Below, piece after piece: positions 17,020-25,972 of a stretch of DNA of 42,817 nt; position 1 is the stretch's first letter, and the number at the start of each line of letters is the position of its first letter. The stretch covers positions 1 through 42,817 of the forward strand of contig JAUQPW010000044.1 of the NCBI GenBank assembly GCA_030550175.1, read 5' to 3'. The notes beneath the pieces were generated by a model that worked only from the letters and a program-made list of their open reading frames with translations, was not told the origin of the DNA and ran no database searches. Position numbers and translations under genes: made by a program. This DNA comes from a bacterium (GTDB taxonomy: Bacteria; Moduliflexota; Moduliflexia; Moduliflexales; JAUQPW01).

Positions 17020-17151
17020 TGGTTTTTGCCCTCACCCCCGGCCCCTTCTCCCGAGGCTTCGGGGGAGGGGTGCTTGAGGGACTGGCCTGAAGACTTGCCG
17101 ATTCCCCTCGCCCACAGTGTGGGCGAGGGGTTAGGGGTGAGGGAAGAACCA
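17020..17151. repeat. Foldback element flanked by 9-bp direct repeats
   Basis: The terminal arms are TGGTTTTTGCCCTCACCCC (17020-17038) and GGGGTGAGGGAAGAACCA (17134-17151). Two inner hairpins are present: one at about 17041-17072 (CCCCTTCTCCCGAG / TCGGGGGAGGGG) and a perfect one at 17104-17130 (CCCCTCGCCCAC-AGT-GTGGGCGAGGGG). TAACTTTAC occurs at 16999-17007 and again at 17160-17168, as a target-site duplication might, though slightly outside the arms. Confidence 0.65.
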
Positions 17152-17204
17152 TACAGAATTAACTTTACAGGTACTTTTATCTCAAAACTTTGGAGAACTT
17201 ATTT

Positions 17205-17780
17205 ATGAGTATGAATCCACCACAAAATTCCGGAGATCTGCAGGGCAAAGAAGTCATAACCCTGGGCGGAGGCTGCTTTTGGTGCCTCGAAGCCATCTTT
17301 GACGAACTGAAAGGAGTAGAAAAAGTGGAGTCGGGTTACTCAGGGGGCTGGGTGGCCCATCCGACTTATCGTCAGGTTTGTACGGGAACCACCGGTCATG
17401 CCGAAGTAGTACAGATTACCTTCGATCCTAAGGTTATTTCCTTGAGGGAGCTTTTGGAGATTTTCTTTACCGTACACGATCCTACTACCCCCAATCGTCA
17501 GGGACCGGACATCGGCCCGCAATATCGCTCGGTGATTTTTTACCATAATGAAGCCCAAAAGGCTATCGCCGAGCAGGTTATCAAAGACATTGAAGCTGCA
17601 AAGTTATGGAATGCGCCTATTGTAACGGAGATTTCACCTTTTAAAGCGTTTTACAGGGCAGAGGATCATCATCAAGAGTACTTTAAGCGGAATAGCGAAC
17701 AACCTTACTGCCGGTATGTGATCACACCGAAGGTTGCAAAGGTTCGGGAGCATTACCGGGATAAGCTGAAAACAGGATAA
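17205..17780 (+). CDS. msrA: Peptide methionine sulfoxide reductase MsrA
   Basis: Repairs oxidised methionine (S-sulfoxide form) in proteins and free pools. The catalytic motif GGGCFWCLEAIF has C24 as nucleophile; GYSGGWVAHPTYRQVCTGTTGHAE, FFTVHDPTTPNRQGPDIGPQYRS and EDHHQEYF are all family-standard. C-terminal PYCRYVI carries a likely resolving Cys. I start at ATG 17205, with GGAG nine bases upstream; an in-frame TTG at 17190 lies on that ribosome site. The 191-residue length is normal. It is a cysteine, not selenocysteine, form. Confidence 0.95.
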   Translation: MSMNPPQNSGDLQGKEVITLGGGCFWCLEAIFDELKGVEKVESGYSGGWVAHPTYRQVCTGTTGHAEVVQITFDPKVISLRELLEIFFTVHDPTTPNRQGPDIGPQYRSVIFYHNEAQKAIAEQVIKDIEAAKLWNAPIVTEISPFKAFYRAEDHHQEYFKRNSEQPYCRYVITPKVAKVREHYRDKLKTG

Positions 17781-17798
17781 GACGAGAAGATATTTGAA

Positions 17799-18650
17799 GT
17801 GGTCAATAGGGTTCGTGCCGGGCGGGATTTAACTCCTAAACATTGGCCTCACAAAGCCCGTGTAGCTGTGGGATTGTCCTTTGATGTAGATAATGAGACC
17901 CTTTTTCTTAGAGATGGGCAGATATCACCTGCCTTAATGGCTCAGGGTGAGTATGGTTCAAGGGCAGGTTTACCGAGGATACTTCGATTACTGGATCAAT
18001 TCCAGATTCCGGCCACGTTCTTTACTCCTGCCATGACCGCAAAACTTCATCCCCAATCGATCAAGGATATTTTAAGCAGCGGGCGGCATGAAATAGGAAT
18101 CCATGGCTGGATCCACGAGCGTAACAGTCAACTGGATGAAGTGGAAGAGTACGAGCTGATGCGACGTAGCCTGGAAACACTTACAGAAATAACGGGCAAA
18201 AAACCTGTGGGATTGCGCACCCCCTCTTGGGATTTCAGTCTGTCAACTTTGAAGTTTATCTGTGATTTCGAGTTGCTTTACGACAGTAGTCTCATGGCCG
18301 ATGATCGTCCCTATGAAATACTTTTGGAAGGTAGGCCTACAGGCGTCGTTGAATTACCCGTTGAGTGGATACTGGATGATTATCCCTATTTTGGTATGGA
18401 TAGAACCCTGGCTGTTCGCCCCTATACACCCCCGGAAGATGTTTTTAATATCTGGCGGGCCGAATTTGACAAGGCCTATGAGGAAGGTACGATATTTATT
18501 CTAACGATGCATCCCCATATCATAGGTCATCGATCCCGCATCATCCTACTTGAGCGGTTAATTCGTTATATCTGGTCGCGTCAGCGAGTATGGTTTGCTA
18601 CCCATGAGGAAATTGCACAATTTGTACGACCGGCGAAGGAAATTACCTAG
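17799..18650 (+). CDS. Polysaccharide deacetylase (NodB-homology) family protein
   Basis: A 283-residue metal-dependent deacetylase-fold enzyme. NodB motifs are visible: FDVDNET (Asp pair, residues about 29-31), the H-x3-H metal site in GIHGWIHERN, and GLRTPSWDFS. No signal peptide is present, so it is cytosolic. It resembles the PuuE-type allantoinase / cytosolic peptidoglycan-deacetylase-like branch more than secreted chitin deacetylases. The start is GTG 17799, 18 bases after msrA. With a nucleoside-type importer upstream, a ureide or amide substrate is conceivable, but this is inference. Confidence 0.88.
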   Translation: MVNRVRAGRDLTPKHWPHKARVAVGLSFDVDNETLFLRDGQISPALMAQGEYGSRAGLPRILRLLDQFQIPATFFTPAMTAKLHPQSIKDILSSGRHEIGIHGWIHERNSQLDEVEEYELMRRSLETLTEITGKKPVGLRTPSWDFSLSTLKFICDFELLYDSSLMADDRPYEILLEGRPTGVVELPVEWILDDYPYFGMDRTLAVRPYTPPEDVFNIWRAEFDKAYEEGTIFILTMHPHIIGHRSRIILLERLIRYIWSRQRVWFATHEEIAQFVRPAKEIT

Positions 18651-18668
18651 AGGAAGAATGGAGGAAAT

Positions 18669-21600
18669 ATGAACGAATTTTCGCTAGAAAGTAAATATTT
18701 GCAAGAAGAAGGGAGAATCATTCTGTCCGGAGTTCAAGCTCTGGTGCGTTTACCGTTGGATCAGCATCGTGCAGACAAACGGGCCGGGTTGCGCACGGCG
18801 ACTCTGATCTCAGGTTATCGAGGTTCGCCACTTGGGGGCTTAGATACCCTGCTTCAGCGTAATCGAAAGCTATTAAACGAGCATGACATAGTCTTTATAC
18901 CCGGGGTGAACGAGGATCTGGGTGCAACGGCCGTCTTTGGCAGCCAACTGGCGAACCTCTTACCCAATCCCAGGTATGATGGGGTACTGGGTATGTGGTA
19001 TGGTAAAGCCCCGGGGGTGGATCGTTCCGGAGATGCTTTCAAGCATGCTAATTTTGCCGGAGTCGGTCGTTATGGAGGTGTGTTGGCCCTGGCCGGGGAT
19101 GATCCCATCTGTAAATCCTCAACTCTCCCCTCTCATTCGGAAGTCGCTTTGTATGACGCACAGATGCCCATTCTGTATCCTGGTAATGTTCAAGAAATCA
19201 TCGAACTGGGCCGATATGGATTTGAACTCTCCCGTTACAGCGGGACCTGGGTCGGTTTCAAAGTGGTCACAAATGTAGCCGATGCGTTCAGTACTGCCGA
19301 AGTTTATCCCATCGAGAACATCATCCGACCGGAGTTCATCTTTAATGGCCGACCCTGGCAACATACTCAAAATCCTGCCCTTCTGGCTCCTTACTCTTTG
19401 CAACTTGAACGTGAAATTTACGAAGGGCGTCTCGAAGCCGCCAAGCTCTTTGCTGCAGCCAATAAGCTTAACCGTATAACTATTTCAGATACCCAGGATT
19501 GGATCGGGATCGTATCCGCAGGTAAAGTTTATTACGATGTACGGGAAGCACTCTACCAACTTGGATTGGACGATGAGCAATTACGCCGGTATGGGATTAG
19601 ATTACTCAAAATCGGTCTGCTCTATCCCCTGGAACCGGAAATCATTAAAACCTTTGCCCGGGGTCTGGAAGAGATTTTTGTCATTGAAGAGAAACGTGCT
19701 TTTATCGAATTATTTATCCGGGATGTGTTATATAATCAATCAGAACGACCCCTGGTTGTTGGTAAACGAGATGAGCAGGGTCGCTTTCTCGTACGGGGAG
19801 ATGGTGAACTCGATGCAGATCAGATTACAGGACTGCTGGTCAGACGGTTGACAAAAAAAGTACCCCCGGCGTTATTTGAGAAGCGGCTTGCGGTCTTGTC
19901 CCATCACTCCCTTGCCTTATCTGTTCAGGATCAACCCTTGCTCCTGCGTACTCCCTATTTCTGCTCCGGTTGTCCCCACAATCGCTCCACCGTTATCCCC
20001 GAAGGTTCCATCGCGGGCGGGGGTATCGGTTGTCATAGTATGTCCTTGTTAATGGACCGTCGTACCTGGGGTATTACCCACATGGGCGGTGAAGGGGTGC
20101 AGTGGGTCGGTGCAGCTCCATTTTCCAATACGCCCCACTTGTTTCAACATCTAGGGGACGGTACGCTATTCCATTCGGGTTATCTGGCAATCCGGCAGGC
20201 GGTGGCTGCGGGAACCAACCTTACCTATAAAATTCTTTATAATTCGGCTGTTGCCATGACGGGAGGTCAGGCAGTAGATGGGGCCATGCCGGTACCCGAA
20301 TTAACCCGGGCCCTGGAGGCCGAAGGAGTACGAAAGATCATCGTCTGTACCCATGATCCCAATAAATATCCCCCGGATGCAAAATGGGCTTCGAATGTGG
20401 AGATATGGCATCGAGATCGTCTGGATGAAGCCCAGCGCGTGTTACGCAGGGAGAAAGGGGTGACCGCTTTGATCTATGATCAACCCTGTGCGGCAGAATT
20501 ACGCCGTAAGCGTAAACGGGGATTGGTTGAAGATCCACCCCTGCAGGTCTTCATCAACGAAGCCGTCTGTGAAGGATGTGGCGATTGTGGGGTGAAGTCG
20601 AACTGCCTCAGTGTACTCCCGGTTGAAACCGAATTCGGACGTAAAACCCAAATTCATCAATCTTCCTGTAATAAAGATTATACCTGTCTCAAAGGAGATT
20701 GTCCTGCCTTCCTCACCGTAATTCCTGAGCAAAACGGTAAAGCGGATAAACGGCCGGAGATTAACCTGGAGGATTGCGATCTACCTGAACCCCACCGTTT
20801 GTTATCCAAAGAGGCCCATATTTATATGACGGGTATCGGCGGTACAGGTGTTGTGACGGTCAATGAAATTTTAGCAACGGCAGCCTTCCTGGAAGGAAAA
20901 TATGTCTATAGCCTTGATCAAACAGGATTGAGCCAGAAAGGCGGTCCGGTCCTCTCTCATCTGAAAATCCTGGACCGGCCCCGTGAGGTTTCCAATAAGA
21001 TTGGATGGGGCACAGCCGATGTTTATATCGTGTTTGATATCTTGGGGGGTGTGACCGACGAAAATTTACGTCATACTGATAAAGAGAAAACCATAGCCGT
21101 GGTATCCAGTAGCCAGATAGCAACCGGAGCCATGATAAGATCAACGGCCGTCCGTTTTCCTGAAGAGGACTCTTTAAGGCAACGTATCGAGGCCCATACT
21201 CAGGCCCAAAAGAATGTATATCTCGATGCAGTGGCCTTGGCTGAAAATCTGTTTGGTAATCATATGCTTGCCAACATGATTATCATTGGCGCAGCTTATC
21301 AGGCCGGATTACTTCCACTAACTGCTCAGGCCATTGAACGGGCCATCACCCTCAATGGGGTATCGGTAGAAGCAAACCGACAGGCTTTCCGAGTCGGACG
21401 AATGGTTGTAATTAACCCCTATTGGAAACCTGTACAAACCATAAACCGTATGGGTTCTCAATTCCTAAAATCAAAAATTACACCGGAAGCGCAAGCTCTG
21501 ATTGATTCTGTCGAGGCAGAGGGTGAATTACGTCGTCTACTCGAAATTCGCGTTCCCGAACTTATAGCCTACCAAAACCTGTCTTATGCTCGAGAATACG

Positions 21601-22154
21601 TGGAGTTTGTTAAGCGGGTGAAAAAAGCCGAAGCTGGTATAACCCGGGAGACCCGCTTGAGTGAAGGTGTAGCCCGTTACCTGTTTAAATTGATGGCTTA
21701 TAAAGATGAATATGAAGTAGCCCGTTTGCAGATACGTCCCGAATTTCAATCCGTGTTAACCCGGCAGTTTGGCAAAAATGCCAAAATCACCTATCACCTC
21801 CGTCCTCCCTTCCTTCGGGCCCTGGGTCTCAAAGGGAAAATCGGTTTGGGTAAATGGTTTAATATCGGCTATTGGTTATTGACAAAGCTCAAAGGTCTAC
21901 GGGGTACCCCTTTGGATATTTTCGGTTATACTCGCATACGCAAGGTCGAACGAGAATTAATTACAGAGTACCGTACCCTTATTGAACAGGAATTGATCGG
22001 GTTATCGATAGATACCTATGAAAGGGCTGTGACCCTGGCTAACCTGCCGGATATGATTCGTGGTTATGAAGAAATCAAGCTGGCTAACGTAGCCAGGTTC
22101 CGTGCAGAAGTGCAGAGAGTACGAAGTCAGTATACCGAACAGGTACCGATATAA
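18669..22154 (+). CDS. Indolepyruvate:ferredoxin oxidoreductase family protein (fused alpha-gamma form)
   Basis: A 1161-residue fused 2-oxoacid:ferredoxin oxidoreductase that oxidatively decarboxylates 2-oxoacids (aryl or branched) to acyl-CoA with ferredoxin. The order seen is: N-terminal pyrimidine-binding domain (LISGYRGSPLGGLDTLL, NEDLGATAVFGSQ); a domain starting CSGCPHNRSTVIPEGS; the TPP/Mg domain (GGGIGCHSMS, THMGGEGVQWVG, NSAVAMTGGQ); a Cys-rich Fe-S region (CEGCGDCGVKSNC, CNKDYTCLKGDC, about 633-680); then the gamma domain (MTGIGGTGVVTVNEILA, TGLSQKGGPVLSH). TGGAGGAA precedes the ATG. It follows the deacetylase by 18 bases. Confidence 0.93.
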   Translation: MNEFSLESKYLQEEGRIILSGVQALVRLPLDQHRADKRAGLRTATLISGYRGSPLGGLDTLLQRNRKLLNEHDIVFIPGVNEDLGATAVFGSQLANLLPNPRYDGVLGMWYGKAPGVDRSGDAFKHANFAGVGRYGGVLALAGDDPICKSSTLPSHSEVALYDAQMPILYPGNVQEIIELGRYGFELSRYSGTWVGFKVVTNVADAFSTAEVYPIENIIRPEFIFNGRPWQHTQNPALLAPYSLQLEREIYEGRLEAAKLFAAANKLNRITISDTQDWIGIVSAGKVYYDVREALYQLGLDDEQLRRYGIRLLKIGLLYPLEPEIIKTFARGLEEIFVIEEKRAFIELFIRDVLYNQSERPLVVGKRDEQGRFLVRGDGELDADQITGLLVRRLTKKVPPALFEKRLAVLSHHSLALSVQDQPLLLRTPYFCSGCPHNRSTVIPEGSIAGGGIGCHSMSLLMDRRTWGITHMGGEGVQWVGAAPFSNTPHLFQHLGDGTLFHSGYLAIRQAVAAGTNLTYKILYNSAVAMTGGQAVDGAMPVPELTRALEAEGVRKIIVCTHDPNKYPPDAKWASNVEIWHRDRLDEAQRVLRREKGVTALIYDQPCAAELRRKRKRGLVEDPPLQVFINEAVCEGCGDCGVKSNCLSVLPVETEFGRKTQIHQSSCNKDYTCLKGDCPAFLTVIPEQNGKADKRPEINLEDCDLPEPHRLLSKEAHIYMTGIGGTGVVTVNEILATAAFLEGKYVYSLDQTGLSQKGGPVLSHLKILDRPREVSNKIGWGTADVYIVFDILGGVTDENLRHTDKEKTIAVVSSSQIATGAMIRSTAVRFPEEDSLRQRIEAHTQAQKNVYLDAVALAENLFGNHMLANMIIIGAAYQAGLLPLTAQAIERAITLNGVSVEANRQAFRVGRMVVINPYWKPVQTINRMGSQFLKSKITPEAQALIDSVEAEGELRRLLEIRVPELIAYQNLSYAREYVEFVKRVKKAEAGITRETRLSEGVARYLFKLMAYKDEYEVARLQIRPEFQSVLTRQFGKNAKITYHLRPPFLRALGLKGKIGLGKWFNIGYWLLTKLKGLRGTPLDIFGYTRIRKVERELITEYRTLIEQELIGLSIDTYERAVTLANLPDMIRGYEEIKLANVARFRAEVQRVRSQYTEQVPI

Positions 22155-22260
22155 GGATTCAGCCGCTTTCTGATACTCTTCAGAAGCTGCCTCTTCTACC
22201 GATTCGTTATGAAAATGGATTAATAGATACGATTCTCGGTGATCTTCATAAAGGAGGTAA

Positions 22261-22286
22261 GGAGGGCGACCCATTGGTCGTCCTCC
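22261..22286. terminator. Hairpin between convergent genes, possible terminator
   Basis: GGAGGGCGACC (22261-22271) pairs with GGTCGTCCTCC (22276-22286) over 11 positions (one G-T) around a CATT loop. It lies in the gap between the convergent oxidoreductase and PPOX genes. No T-tract follows on either strand, so a terminator role is tentative. Confidence 0.35.
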
Positions 22287-22320
22287 CACTGTTACCATGT
22301 AAGATGTTTTTGAATTTAAT

Positions 22321-22722
22321 CTAACCTCCCCAGATTCCCACCTTTTCCGGTGCGATCTTTATGATAACCCGTTGTTCTCCAGGCTGGCGGTAAGGATATT
22401 TATCTACTCCCAAATACTTCTTCGCCAGCTTGTCGATATGGGCATCGGCACCATCCTAGGTCATTTCAACCACACGTCCGCGAATTATCACCTCTTGATA
22501 AGGATTTTGAGAATTGGTAATAGATAAGGCAACCCCTGGGTCCCGATGGAGATTTCTTTCTTTAAGACGTCCTCTGACGGTATTGAAAAGAATATACCGC
22601 CCATCGGTATCTATCCAGACCACGCTTACCTGAGGGGAGCCATCCGGCATAAGGGTAGCCACGCTGGCAAAGTTTTTTCCTTCGGTCATGAGCTTACGGG
22701 CTAATTCAGGTAATTCTACCAT
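22321..22722 (-). pseudogene. PPOX-fold flavin/F420-type oxidoreductase interrupted by an in-frame TAG
   Basis: A split-barrel (pyridoxamine 5'-phosphate oxidase-like) protein of the class that reduces small substrates with F420 or flavin. From ATG 22722 (AAGGAGG upstream) it reads MVELPELARKLMTEGKNFAS, ATLMPDGSPQVSVVWID, then IIRGRVVEMT. A TAG at 22458-22456 interrupts, and the same frame continues as DGADAHIDKLAKKYLGVDKY and PGEQRVIIKIAPEKVGIWGG to a TAG at 22323-22321. The C-terminal part is exactly what family members carry, so one nonsense codon splits a 133-residue protein. Other genes here end in TAG, so it should act as a stop. Mutation or sequence error is likelier than recoding. Confidence 0.82.
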
Positions 22723-22813
22723 TATTTCCTCCTTTTGGATATTACCCCAAAAATCTAGAGTACCTGGAAAAAATCTCTTTTTAACTCCAGATCTCCGGAC
22801 CCTTGCAACTAAT

Positions 22814-25800
22814 TTAACGGATAATCTGATAAGAAGAGCCTATATCTGGAAATTTAGTCACTTCGATTCTTACCGGAAAGGCATTTTTAAGGGTATTCAA
22901 GTGGGTAATGATTAAAATTTTATCGAAATCATCCTGAATGGCCCGAATGGCTTCAATGAGCTGCTCTAATCCTTGAGCATCCTGGGTACTGAATCCCTCG
23001 TCAATAAATAAGGTTCTGAGTTTGGTTCCGGCCCGTTTGGCTAAGAGTTTAGAAAGGGCTATACGCAAAGCAAAGTTGGTTCGGAAACTTTCTCCCCCAC
23101 TGTATAACTCTAGGTCTCGCGTTCCAAGTTCATCACTCACTTTGATATCCAGTGTTTCTTTGATTCCTCCACTTTTCTTATCTCGAAGGGATTCGATGGT
23201 GATATGGGCTCGATGATCGGTTAATTGGGATAAAATAGCATTGGCTTCATCTTCCAACTCCGGAATGGCGTTTTCAATGATAAGGGCTTGAATTCCGTCT
23301 TTTCCAAAGGCCGTCGTCAATTTTTCATAAATAAATTGATCTTTACGAGCAGCCTGCCATTGAGCCGCAATCTCTTGTCTCTTCTCCTCCAGTTCAAGAC
23401 AACGCTGATATTTGCTTTGGAGAACCCCTCGCTCCTCGAGTCTTTTATCCCGATCCTTTTCCCAGGTTTTTAGCCGATCTTCTTGTACCTGGATCTCTTC
23501 TTCCAACCCCGGAAGCCGCTTGAGATCTTGTTGCAGTTCTTCTATTTTTTGCAGAAGATCCTTCTGCAGGTTTTCTTTTGCAATTCGGGTTTCTTCACAA
23601 CGTTGAAGGGCTTCCAGGACCAGATTAATTTTTTCTTCAGCCTGAACCAACTGATCTCTTTCCCCCAAAGCGTGATAGAGCCTCTGAAGCTCTTCTTTTA
23701 TTTTTCTGTGGGTTTCTTCGTCATAACCCAAACTCTGAATTTTAGCCTGTAGCTCTCTAAGCTGAATTTGCTCTGATACGGCATAATCGCGATTCTGAAG
23801 CGTTTCTGAGATTTTGGAAATCTCCTCTTGGATCACCGAAAATGTCTCACAGAGTTTTTGATGTTGGATACGGGTGGTTTCGAGCCGGTCTTTGTCCAAT
23901 TCAAAATGGCTCAAATCCTTTACCTTCTGTTTTATAGCCTGATGTTCTTCCTTACTGTATCCCAGAGCTTTGATATCTTCTTTAAGGAGCTTTAAAGCCT
24001 CCTGGATTTCAGAGGCATAATTTCCTTTTTGAATCTGTTCTTTTAAACCTTCAATCTTTCCTCCGAGCTCCAGAAGCTTTCCTTTAGATAATAAAATTTC
24101 TTGATAATCGGCTTCGACCCTGGCCAGATCTTGCTGCACTTTAGGGAGATCCTCCAGTTTTTTCTTCATCTCTTCATACTGCAAGCGAAGTCTGGATAGC
24201 TCCGCTTCTTCCCTTATGATCTGCCGTTCCAGTTCTTCTTTTTTACTTTGGGCCTTCGAGAACTCATCGATTAGCCTGGCTTCTAAAACCGCTCTTTTAC
24301 TTTCGGTCAGGTCAGATTCACAAACAGGGCATCGGGCCTGCGTGTCCCTTTGCAGGATGAAAAGTTTGCCGGAGAGTTCTGGAATTTTTTCTTGCACCAG
24401 AATGTTTAACTGATTTTTCAGGTTTTCGAGGGATACTTTCAGCTGATTCCCTTGTTCAACAACCTGTTCCTTATCCTTTTCCAGAGTCTCTAACTCGGAT
24501 TTTAGGGTTTGAAGTTGATCCAGTCGAGCTTTTTGTCGGAATTCCTGGCCGACCTTCCCTCGAAGTTCTCCGGCTTGCTGATTAAGGGCTTGGATTTCTG
24601 CTTGAAGTTGGGTTTTGGTGGCTTCGATCTGGCGTTCCAGATCCCACGCTTTTCTCTCCAGTTTTTCCAGTTGATTTCGTTTTTCTTCCCAGATCTCCTC
24701 CCTTTTGCGAATCTCTTGTAAGTCTTTATAACCTTGTTCGATTTCCTGAGATTTGTTTAAAATCGATTCTGCTTCTTGAATTCTTGACTGTATTTGGGCC
24801 AGATTCGTTTCCCATCGCTCTTTACGTTTCTCTAACTCATGTTGGGCCTTTTGAATTGCCTTTTCTAGAACACTCCTTTCAGATTCGAGATTTCGTAACT
24901 GCTTCCATTTCTCGGTGTAAACTTCCTCCTGGAGGCGAAGTTCCTGGTATTTCTGGTAATTTTCCAGGATTTCTTCCTTACGCTGAAGAATCCGTTCGTA
25001 GGCTGTAACCTGTTCCTGCTGATCCTGGATTTGCTTAACCAGCATCTTCAAATCCGAGTTTATCTGTTGGACTTGTAGATTAAGATCTGTTAAGTTGTGT
25101 TTTTTACTGTTCAAGAGGTTCTTTTCTTCTTTTAAGGCCTCCAGCTTTCTCGAACTTTCCTCTATTTGCCGGGAAAGGGTCGTAAGGATTAACTCCAGAT
25201 CTTCTATCTGGCTTCGATAAACCTCTTTTTGAGCCAATTCCCTGTCTATATCCTCCAGGATCTTTTGTTGTTGCTCACAAAATTTTTTAGCTTCTTCGGC
25301 GTGGGATTTAGCTAACCTGGCCAGTTCATCGTATCTAGACAGGCCCAGGATTTCCGTGAAGATGGCTTTTCGGTCCGTAGCCCCTTTTTGGATGAACTCA
25401 TCGGCCCTCCCCTGAAGGATGAAAGCGGAATTGATGAAAGTATCGTAGCTCATTCCCAGGAGTTTTCTGATTTTTTCCTGGGTTTCTCCAATTTTACTTC
25501 CTCCAATAGGAATGAAATTACCCGTTGCTCCGTTTAGAAGTTGAAGTTCAAGGATTGGTTTACTTTTTTTTACTTTGCTAAACTTTCGAATAACTCGATA
25601 TCGTTCCCCTTCCAGGTCGAATTCAAATTCTACCTCCATGTCGGTAGTTCCCAGGCGAACGAGACCTTCATCGGGCTTTTTCTGTCCGGGACCTTTTCGG
25701 GCTTCTCCCCACAGGACCCAGGTTATGGCATCTAAGAGGGCAGATTTACCGTGACCGTTGTTACCCGACAGACAGGCTACATGAAATTCTGTGAAATCTA

Positions 25801-25861
25801 GAGGAGCAACATTTTCACCATAGCTTAAGAAATTTTTAAGGGTCAACTTAACAGGAATCAT
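22814..25861 (-). CDS. sbcC: SbcC/Rad50 exonuclease ATPase subunit
   Basis: The ATPase/coiled-coil subunit of the Mre11-Rad50 (SbcCD) complex that opens and trims DNA ends and hairpins. 1015 residues: Walker A SGNNGHGKSALLDAITW at the N-terminus, a Q-loop region AFILQGRADEF, two long coiled coils, the zinc hook C511-P-V-C514, then the signature YSGGESFRTNFALRIALSKLLA and Walker B LRTLFIDEGFS. All ATPase motifs are intact. It lies 73 bases downstream of sbcD on the same strand, the usual pairing. Palindrome-rich elements are abundant in this DNA, the kind of structure SbcCD is known to attack. Confidence 0.95.
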   Translation of the reverse strand: MIPVKLTLKNFLSYGENVAPLDFTEFHVACLSGNNGHGKSALLDAITWVLWGEARKGPGQKKPDEGLVRLGTTDMEVEFEFDLEGERYRVIRKFSKVKKSKPILELQLLNGATGNFIPIGGSKIGETQEKIRKLLGMSYDTFINSAFILQGRADEFIQKGATDRKAIFTEILGLSRYDELARLAKSHAEEAKKFCEQQQKILEDIDRELAQKEVYRSQIEDLELILTTLSRQIEESSRKLEALKEEKNLLNSKKHNLTDLNLQVQQINSDLKMLVKQIQDQQEQVTAYERILQRKEEILENYQKYQELRLQEEVYTEKWKQLRNLESERSVLEKAIQKAQHELEKRKERWETNLAQIQSRIQEAESILNKSQEIEQGYKDLQEIRKREEIWEEKRNQLEKLERKAWDLERQIEATKTQLQAEIQALNQQAGELRGKVGQEFRQKARLDQLQTLKSELETLEKDKEQVVEQGNQLKVSLENLKNQLNILVQEKIPELSGKLFILQRDTQARCPVCESDLTESKRAVLEARLIDEFSKAQSKKEELERQIIREEAELSRLRLQYEEMKKKLEDLPKVQQDLARVEADYQEILLSKGKLLELGGKIEGLKEQIQKGNYASEIQEALKLLKEDIKALGYSKEEHQAIKQKVKDLSHFELDKDRLETTRIQHQKLCETFSVIQEEISKISETLQNRDYAVSEQIQLRELQAKIQSLGYDEETHRKIKEELQRLYHALGERDQLVQAEEKINLVLEALQRCEETRIAKENLQKDLLQKIEELQQDLKRLPGLEEEIQVQEDRLKTWEKDRDKRLEERGVLQSKYQRCLELEEKRQEIAAQWQAARKDQFIYEKLTTAFGKDGIQALIIENAIPELEDEANAILSQLTDHRAHITIESLRDKKSGGIKETLDIKVSDELGTRDLELYSGGESFRTNFALRIALSKLLAKRAGTKLRTLFIDEGFSTQDAQGLEQLIEAIRAIQDDFDKILIITHLNTLKNAFPVRIEVTKFPDIGSSYQIIR

Positions 25862-25884
25862 TCATTTTTGGCGACACGGCAACT

Positions 25885-25972
25885 CGAGAATAAAGAGATA
25901 GATACCTCATGTCTCTGCATTCTCGCTCGTTCCTTCATTCTCCACGTCTCCGTGTCTCTGTATCTCTAAGCT
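25885..25972. repeat. Octamer foldback repeat (copy D), over the 3' end of sbcD
   Basis: A short purine arm (CGAGAAT, AAAGAGATAGATA; 25885-25902) is followed by a pyrimidine arm in 8-bp register (about 25909-25972: GTCTCTGC, ATTCTCGC, TCGTTCCT, TCATTCTC, CACGTCTC, CGTGTCTC, TGTATCTC). CGAGAAT pairs with ATTCTCG at 25919-25925. The sbcD stop codon (25935) lies inside, so the last residues (DTETRRRGE) are repeat-encoded. Confidence 0.65.

Noticed and set aside
17011..17208. 65-codon frame before msrA
   Set aside because: It is the translation of a GC-rich foldback element.
22002..22298. 99-codon minus-strand frame starting just downstream of the PPOX gene
   Set aside because: It overlaps the 3' end of the oxidoreductase gene by 153 bases antisense, contains a hairpin, and shows no recognisable motif; its protein-like look in the first 48 residues is not enough.
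22456..22458. Pyrrolysine at the in-frame TAG
   Set aside because: Other genes in the window terminate at TAG and no pyl genes are visible; mutation or error is simpler.
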